From contig JAUNPM010000031.1 in NCBI GenBank assembly GCA_030536675.1, positions 1-11,221 on the forward strand: DNA of 11,221 bases, given 5' to 3'. The position numbers and the translations under genes are program-made. The number at the start of each line of letters is the position of its first letter. The first letter of the stretch is position 1. Origin of the DNA: Clostridia bacterium. Lineage in GTDB: Bacteria > Bacillota > Clostridia > Lachnospirales > CAG-274. Under the pieces are notes generated by a model. It saw only the letters and a list, made by a program, of their open reading frames with translations. It had not been told where the DNA came from and did not search any database. Shown here in pieces: positions 6,868 to 11,221 of the stretch.

Positions 6868-8049
6868 TTATAAACGAGTACCGAAAAATTCCACTAGCTT
6901 ATTTACTTCTTGGTCTACATATTCAGGTACCCAGTATGTTTCAATATGCCTTGCACCCTCAATAAGGAACAGCTCCTTGTCCTCTGTGCCTGTAGCAGCG
7001 TCAAAGACCTCCTGTGTCATATCGAGTGTATCCGCTTCACTGCCTGCCATCATTAAAAGAGGTACATTAATAAGCTCTGCATTGTAAGCAGCGTCAAAGT
7101 TTACAAGGTCTAAAAGACTGCTTACAGTATAGCTGAATGTTGAGTTTGGATGAGCGTGAGTTTGACCGTAATAAAAATATCCGTCTTTGTAAAGTCCGTC
7201 AGGCATTGCATTTGCTTCTTCCTCTGTGGTAGTATCAAGCATATTAGCAGTGTACTGAATTTCTCCCCCTGCTTTTTCCTGTGCTCTTGCTTCTGATGCA
7301 GCCTGAAGTCTTTCCTGAATTGTATCGACCTGGCTGTTTTGGAAACCGTTCTTTCTTACAACACCGCTGTTAAACATAGAAAGTGTGGCAGCCGCTTTAA
7401 ATCTCTTGTCAGTCTGAACAGCCTTTATGGTGTATCCGCCTCCGCCGCAAATACCAAGAGCACCTATTCTCTCACTGTCAACTCCGGGGTACTGTGCAAT
7501 AATATCAGCCATAGCGTGAATATCCTCAACACGGCTTGCGGGATCGTCCTTAAGTCTTGGAGTTCCCTCACTTCCTCCCTGATAAGCTGCGTCGGCAGTT
7601 ATGGCAATATATCCGTTTTCAGCCAATCTCTGAGCAAACAAGCCTGCAACCTGCTCCTTAACGCCGCCGTTAGGGTGTGCCACACAAACAGCAGGATAAG
7701 AGCCGTTTTCATCATAGCCTGCGGGAGTGTAAACATTAGCTGCGATCTTAATACCGTCACGCTCATATGAAATAGGATGAATATTTACCTCTCCTTCAAC
7801 ATTTTCCGTAATTGCGCCGTCATATACCAAGCCGTACATATTGTCATTATGTGTGTTTTCCGCTTTTATCTCTTCATCTGTTTTAAATACAAAAGCAGCG
7901 TTTGAAGTACCTGATGAATTATTATCTGCCTGTGCGGATTCCGTCTGTACCGTATTTTCCGTGCTGCTTGCTGTGCCGTTGCTGCTGCAAGCAGCCATTG
8001 AACCTATTATTGCCGCTGTTAAAAATAAAGCCGTTACTTTTCTTTTCAT
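6868..8049 (-). CDS. lipoprotein alpha/beta hydrolase with Cys nucleophile (YcjY / dienelactone-hydrolase-like)
   Basis: The 393-residue protein begins with a lipoprotein signal peptide whose lipobox ends MAAC, so Cys21 should be lipidated and the enzyme anchored outside the cytoplasmic membrane. A Ser/Thr/Asn-rich linker (about 22-52) follows. The catalytic domain has HPNGG near the oxyanion hole, a nucleophile elbow GICGGGGY with Cys201 in place of Ser, Asp340 in MAGSEADT and His368 in GARHIETYW. A Cys-Asp-His triad is known in dienelactone hydrolases and in the YcjY-like subgroup of COG1073, so it is probably not inactivation. The natural substrate is unknown; a lactone or ester is plausible given the CMD and cupin neighbours. 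GGAGG lies 9 nt before the ATG. It follows the CMD gene by 34 nt, in one operon. Confidence 0.88.
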   Translation of the reverse strand: MKRKVTALFLTAAIIGSMAACSSNGTASSTENTVQTESAQADNNSSGTSNAAFVFKTDEEIKAENTHNDNMYGLVYDGAITENVEGEVNIHPISYERDGIKIAANVYTPAGYDENGSYPAVCVAHPNGGVKEQVAGLFAQRLAENGYIAITADAAYQGGSEGTPRLKDDPASRVEDIHAMADIIAQYPGVDSERIGALGICGGGGYTIKAVQTDKRFKAAATLSMFNSGVVRKNGFQNSQVDTIQERLQAASEARAQEKAGGEIQYTANMLDTTTEEEANAMPDGLYKDGYFYYGQTHAHPNSTFSYTVSSLLDLVNFDAAYNAELINVPLLMMAGSEADTLDMTQEVFDAATGTEDKELFLIEGARHIETYWVPEYVDQEVNKLVEFFGTRL

Positions 8050-8083
8050 AATTATTTACCTCCGATTTTATAAATATTTTAAT

Positions 8084-8932
8084 TTACTCTTCCTCATCAT
8101 AAACACTGTTAATTATGTTAAGTGCATTTAAAGTTCTGGGGTATCCCATATATGGCATAATGTCTGTCAACACCTCAAGCATATACTCCTTTGACTTTCC
8201 TGCATTCTTATTTCCGTTTGTATGACCTGTAAGCTGAGATTCCGCTCCGCCTAAAGCTGCAATGCATACCCAAGTTAAAAGCTCGTACTGTTCAAGAGTA
8301 AGCCCTTCTCTTGTATAAAAATCACCAAAGCAGTAATCAGGCAAAAAGCTTCTTCCAAGTCTTACCTCGCCTTCTTCGGGCTTAGTATCACCTAAGTTGC
8401 CAAACAGCTTTGTCTGTGCGGCACTTCCCTCATCAAAACGGCTTTCCTCAGTTACAGTTGCCTGACTTTCGGGAATGTCTATTCCCTTTTCATCAAAAAC
8501 ATCATTTACCACCTGAATGGCTTCAAGAGTCTTTGCTGCGCCTACATAAGGTGTGCAGTGATAAACCGTTTCCGTAATTTCAACAGGTGTAAGCCCTGCA
8601 TTTAAGGCTGAATAAATATGTGTTTTTAAAACAGTGTTAGTCCCAAGAGTTGTAAGCACTGCAAGAGTTATCATTTCCCTATCCTTATCAGTAAGCTGTC
8701 CCTGCTGATAAAGCTCCCCGTAAATCAGCTTATTCACTATGTCATAAAGCTCTGTATCACCTATATTATCGGGGATTTCAGCGTCCTTATATAATTCGTT
8801 GAATTTTTCTTCCGCAAGTATTTCTCTTTCGGATTTTTTCTGCTCCACAGTCACACCTGCCCCAAATGCATTAAAGGGCATAATCGTTGTTATCATTGCA
8901 GTACTCAATAAAATTGTTACAAATCTTTTCAT
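8084..8932 (-). CDS. secreted double-domain carboxymuconolactone decarboxylase (CMD) family protein
   Basis: The 282-residue protein starts with a Sec signal peptide (about residues 1-24, cleavage near NAFG-A), so it is exported. Two CMD-type helical domains follow. The first (about 55-150) has LKTHIYSALNAGLTPVEI with His105; the second (about 205-275) has the family-type QLTGHTNGNKNAG with His237 and MPYMGYPRTLNALN. CMD proteins include gamma-carboxymuconolactone decarboxylase and AhpD; no AhpD CxxC is present here, so a peroxidase-type role is unlikely. Two-domain forms recur beside cupins and flavodoxins, but their reaction is unproven. The start is set at ATG 8932 because GGAGG (8941-8945) then has 8 nt of spacing; ATGs at 8938 and 8947 sit too close to it or ahead of it. 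It lies 21 nt after the cupin gene. Confidence 0.88.
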   Translation of the reverse strand: MKRFVTILLSTAMITTIMPFNAFGAGVTVEQKKSEREILAEEKFNELYKDAEIPDNIGDTELYDIVNKLIYGELYQQGQLTDKDREMITLAVLTTLGTNTVLKTHIYSALNAGLTPVEITETVYHCTPYVGAAKTLEAIQVVNDVFDEKGIDIPESQATVTEESRFDEGSAAQTKLFGNLGDTKPEEGEVRLGRSFLPDYCFGDFYTREGLTLEQYELLTWVCIAALGGAESQLTGHTNGNKNAGKSKEYMLEVLTDIMPYMGYPRTLNALNIINSVYDEEE

Positions 8933-8953
8933 TTTCATAACCTCCATTTGACA

Positions 8954-9604
8954 TTAATCCAAATTATTATATTCTTCCTGACTTACAGGCTCTAACCAGT
9001 TTGTTCCAAATGCTTCCATTCCCTCAACAACCGGACCTGATATTGAAATGTGCGTAAACTGACTGTCTTTAGCTGCACCGTGCCAGTGCTTAACTCCCGC
9101 AGGAATAACCACAACATCACCCACATTTATGGTTTCAACATCATTTCCCTCCTGCTGACAGTATCCCTTGCCCATTGTTCCCATAAGTATCTGAACATGG
9201 TCGTGAACGTGCCAGTTATTTATACAGCCCTCATCAAATGTAACATTGGCAATTGAAACACCGCCCTCATTAGCGATATTGTTAAGATACACATCACCTG
9301 TAAAGTTTTCTGAAGGAAACAATTCCCCAAGCCCGTAAATAGGCTTTGCCTCTGACAGATCTCCGTTGTTTTCAAGTGTAATTTCACTTTCTTCCCTTTT
9401 AGCGTCAACAGTCTTTGTTTCGTTATCCCACTGCACTGAATAATTAAGACTTTCGAGGAGATCTCTTGCAGGTATCATTGCCTTACCGTCAATAATTTCA
9501 ACATTTGTGTCAACATTTTCTCCGTTTATTTTAAGGTCTGCACCATATACATTTGTCAATGCAAGTGCAGCAATTACAGCTGTTGTCAATATAAATCTTT
9601 TCAT
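8954..9604 (-). CDS. secreted stalk-domain cupin protein
   Basis: The 216-residue protein has a Sec signal peptide (about 1-21, ending VYG-A). A half-length copper-amine-oxidase N-terminal-like 'stalk' repeat follows (about 24-70, with IDGKAMIPARDLLESLNYSV, then QWDNETKTV). The cupin domain (about 88-205) has motif 1 as NNWHVHDHVQILMG (His132, His134, Gln138) and motif 2 as VGDVVVIPAGVKHWHG (His173), so a metal site is likely. This cupin type (COG1917) commonly sits beside CMD genes and is cytosolic in many species; here it is exported with a wall-type module. The name of the stalk domain does not imply amine oxidase activity. GGAGG lies 9 nt upstream of the ATG, only 14 nt after the stop of the chimera, so the two are co-transcribed. 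The substrate is unknown. Confidence 0.88.
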   Translation of the reverse strand: MKRFILTTAVIAALALTNVYGADLKINGENVDTNVEIIDGKAMIPARDLLESLNYSVQWDNETKTVDAKREESEITLENNGDLSEAKPIYGLGELFPSENFTGDVYLNNIANEGGVSIANVTFDEGCINNWHVHDHVQILMGTMGKGYCQQEGNDVETINVGDVVVIPAGVKHWHGAAKDSQFTHISISGPVVEGMEAFGTNWLEPVSQEEYNNLD

Positions 9605-9618
9605 AATTCATAACCTCC

Positions 9619-10896
9619 CTATTCAATCAAACCGTTTATATTAAGCTCATCAAGAGCGTCTTTTACTTCATCATCCGCATTTACGGCATTGTCACCTTCA
9701 ATAGTAAAACCGTCAAGTACATTTGCCTCTGCAAGTGCTTCCTTTATATCTCTCACACTGCTTCCCAAACCGCTTCCCTTGTGAGTTGAGAAAGGAATAA
9801 CTGTCTTTCCGCTGAAATCATACTCTTCAAGGAATGTATAAACAGGCATAGGCGCTGTACCCCACCATATGGGATAGCCTATAAATATTGTGTCATACTC
9901 ATCAAAATTATCAATATGAGTCTTTAAAGCAGGACGTGCATCTGCATCAAGCTCTTCATCGGCAAGATCCACATTTTCCTCATAATCGGCAGGATAAAGC
10001 TCCTCCGTCTGTATACTGAACACATCTCCGCCTATTTCATTATGTATCATATCGGCAACTATTTTAGTATTACCCTCAATTCCTACATTTTGAGGATTAA
10101 GACTTGCGGAACTTGTTGCGTCAACAGCGTCATCTGTTTCAATGTTTTCAGCCCTTGAGAAATAAGCAATAAGTATTTTTGAATCTTCTGAAGGAGTTTC
10201 TACAGCTTCGGGCTGACTGTTGTCAACAGTTATTTCTTCTGTTTTTTTAATTGTTATACTCCTTGTGTCAGCGTCCCATTCAGTATCAAAGCCAAAGCCC
10301 TCGGCAATAAAGCGAATAGGCAGCATTGTTCTTCCGTTTATAATGGCAGGAGCCGTATCAAGAGTTTTATTTTCTCCGTTTAAAACAGCTGTTGTACTGC
10401 CTATAACAAGCTCAATACTGTTATTATCATAGCTTAATGATGCCGTCTGTGTATCACTGTTCCATTCAACACTTCCTCCCATAGGCAGCTTAATGCTCTT
10501 AAGTATTTCCTTGTGACGGTTTGTAAATATTGTACCCATTAATATAATTCCGTCAACAAAATTATCTTTAAAAGTATTTAAATATTTAAGCTCTTCGTTT
10601 TCATTGTTTGCTGTGTTTGCCAGTATGAGCTGATATCCTTCTGCCGAAAGCACACTGCTTATGCCATTTACCATACCACCTATTGAATCCGAGTTGAGCC
10701 TTGGTATAATAACACCTATTACCCTTGTTTTTTTCGTCCTCATTGTCTGCGCCTGTGCAGAGGGCACATAACCTGTTTCCTTAATAACTTTTTTTATCCT
10801 TTCCCTTTTTTCATCGCTTACATAGCCGTCGTTAAGATATCTTGAAACAGTAGCCCTGGACACTCCCGCAAGCTTTGCAATTTCATTTATTGTCAT
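9619..10896 (-). CDS. chimeric protein: LacI-type HTH and partial sensor, stalk domain, flavodoxin
   Basis: One uninterrupted 425-codon frame joins unrelated pieces. Residues 1-57 are a LacI-family headpiece (MTINEIAKLAGVSRATVSRY). Residues 58-139 are the first part of the periplasmic-binding-type sensor, ending at KEILKSIKLPM; a normal LacI continues for about 200 more residues. From 140 (GGSVEWN) the sequence is the middle of a copper-amine-oxidase-like stalk domain (140-218, with INGRTMLPIRFIAEGFGF). A linker of about 20 residues and a long-chain flavodoxin (240-425) follow, with ILIAYFSRA at its start and GYPIWWGTAPMPVYTFL and PFSTHKGSG further on. No signal peptide remains, although stalk domains are normally exported. 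The likeliest origin is an in-frame deletion between a lacI gene and a secreted stalk-flavodoxin gene. DNA binding may persist, but dimerisation and ligand sensing are doubtful. GAGGG lies 7 nt before the ATG. Domain calls are firm; function is not. Confidence 0.85.
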   Translation of the reverse strand: MTINEIAKLAGVSRATVSRYLNDGYVSDEKRERIKKVIKETGYVPSAQAQTMRTKKTRVIGVIIPRLNSDSIGGMVNGISSVLSAEGYQLILANTANNENEELKYLNTFKDNFVDGIILMGTIFTNRHKEILKSIKLPMGGSVEWNSDTQTASLSYDNNSIELVIGSTTAVLNGENKTLDTAPAIINGRTMLPIRFIAEGFGFDTEWDADTRSITIKKTEEITVDNSQPEAVETPSEDSKILIAYFSRAENIETDDAVDATSSASLNPQNVGIEGNTKIVADMIHNEIGGDVFSIQTEELYPADYEENVDLADEELDADARPALKTHIDNFDEYDTIFIGYPIWWGTAPMPVYTFLEEYDFSGKTVIPFSTHKGSGLGSSVRDIKEALAEANVLDGFTIEGDNAVNADDEVKDALDELNINGLIE

Positions 10897-10919
10897 TACT
10901 TATCCCTCATTGCACATTG

Positions 10920-10951
10920 TTACAAAAAACAACCTCCATTATTTTTTGTAA
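10920..10951 (-). promoter_or_regulatory. perfect 10-bp inverted repeat spanning the trmB stop
   Basis: ttacaaaaaa (10920-10929) and ttttttgtaa (10942-10951) are exact inverted copies 12 bases apart. On the minus strand the loop contains the trmB stop codon's end and a GGAGG (10933-10937) that has no well-spaced start codon (nearest ATG 15 nt on). A second small palindrome, ttgttacaa (10917-10925), overlaps the downstream arm. The stem is nearly all A-T, so it is a weak terminator at best; an operator for a LacI-type protein is the alternative. No sigma-A promoter for the downstream operon was found in this 42-base gap. Confidence 0.4.
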
Positions 10952-11221
10952 TATCCCTCAAGCCTGTAAATAGGCATACCCTGTTCTGAAAACTTTTTTT
11001 CATATTCAGTCATTACATTGCCCTCATAATCACTGTTATGCAAGTCAAGACTAATGTTATGAAGCCTCCAGCCTTTATCTGCAATTTCGTTTAAGCTGAA
11101 TTCAAACAAAATTTTATTGTCTGTTTTCATAAAAAGCTCGCCGCCATTTTCACCAAAAAGCTCCTCATACAAATTCAGAAAATTTTTATGAGTAAGGCGC
11201 CTTTTTGCCCATTTCCTTCTT
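10939..11221 (-). CDS. trmB: tRNA (guanine-N7-)-methyltransferase, C-terminal part (5' end off window)
   Basis: The frame is open from the right edge to the TAA at 10939-10941, giving the last 93 complete codons. The sequence KRRLTHKNFLNLYEELF, a MKTDN segment, LDLHNSDYEGNVMTEYEKKF and the ending YRLEGYYKK match the C-terminal half of bacterial TrmB closely. TrmB uses S-adenosylmethionine to form m7G46 in the variable loop of tRNAs. The TDN and the T-E-Y-E (TEYEKKF) residues belong to the tRNA-binding and active-site region; the SAM-binding N-terminal half lies outside the window. It is an internal segment of a longer frame, so a TTG at 11170-11172 should not be taken as the start. It sits 42 nt upstream of the chimeric gene on the same strand, which may rely on readthrough from it. 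Confidence 0.93.
   Translation of the reverse strand, partial: RRKWAKRRLTHKNFLNLYEELFGENGGELFMKTDNKILFEFSLNEIADKGWRLHNISLDLHNSDYEGNVMTEYEKKFSEQGMPIYRLEGYYKK

Noticed and set aside
7339..7770. Plus-strand 143-codon frame opposite the lipoprotein hydrolase
   Set aside because: The minus frame has a signal peptide, lipobox and catalytic triad; the plus frame has none of these and no ribosome site.
10939..11172. A free-standing 77-codon gene starting at TTG 11172
   Set aside because: The frame stays open to the window edge and the upstream residues continue the TrmB match, so this is the tail of trmB.
1..11221. CRISPR array, tRNA or rRNA genes, transposase or phage genes
   Set aside because: No regularly spaced direct repeats, cloverleaf-like segments, rRNA-like stretches or recombinase motifs were seen by eye on either strand.

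Overview
The window looks like the chromosome of a low-GC, anaerobic, gut-type Clostridia (Bacillota, perhaps Lachnospiraceae-like). The basis is the AT-rich base composition, strong GGAGG-type ribosome sites, sigma-A promoters close to consensus, and gene families such as the EFR1-type ferredoxin, secreted copper-amine-oxidase-like 'stalk' domains and a Firmicutes-type TrmB. This is inference from gene content; no rRNA gene is present to settle it.

Layout. Positions 1-918 (minus) hold most of an alpha/beta hydrolase whose C-terminus lies off the left edge. Positions 919-1393 are non-coding, with a divergent promoter pair around a dense cluster of inverted repeats (1021-1347) that resembles a dispersed intergenic element. 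Positions 1394-3217 (plus) are an acpS-nnr operon for acyl-carrier-protein activation and NAD(P)H-hydrate repair, driven by a perfect TTGACA-N17-TATAAT promoter. It converges on a minus-strand CPA2-type cation/proton antiporter (3264-4466) through a shared terminator. Next comes an orphan ParB/Noc-type protein (4605-5411, minus), divergent from a small ferritin-like di-iron protein (5572-5985, plus), which ends in a second bidirectional terminator.

The right half (6046-10896) is one minus-strand gene train, read right to left: a LacI/stalk/flavodoxin chimera, a secreted stalk-cupin protein, a secreted double carboxymuconolactone decarboxylase (CMD) protein, a lipoprotein alpha/beta hydrolase with a cysteine nucleophile, and an EFR1-type flavodoxin/ferredoxin protein. 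Spacing is tight (14, 21, 34 and 57 nt). The C-terminal 93 codons of trmB lie just upstream on the same strand and run off the right edge.

The most unusual feature is the 425-codon chimera. Its first 139 residues are a LacI-family DNA-binding domain plus half of the sugar-binding domain. At residue 139/140 it switches in frame into the middle of a stalk domain, followed by a complete flavodoxin. The next gene has signal peptide + stalk + enzyme, so the flavodoxin was probably once also a secreted stalk protein, and an in-frame deletion removed the end of lacI and the start of the flavodoxin gene. A genuine new redox-regulator fusion or an assembly chimera remain possible. The downstream genes suggest an extracytoplasmic redox or small-molecule conversion module (cupin, CMD and hydrolase all exported); its substrate cannot be read from the sequence.
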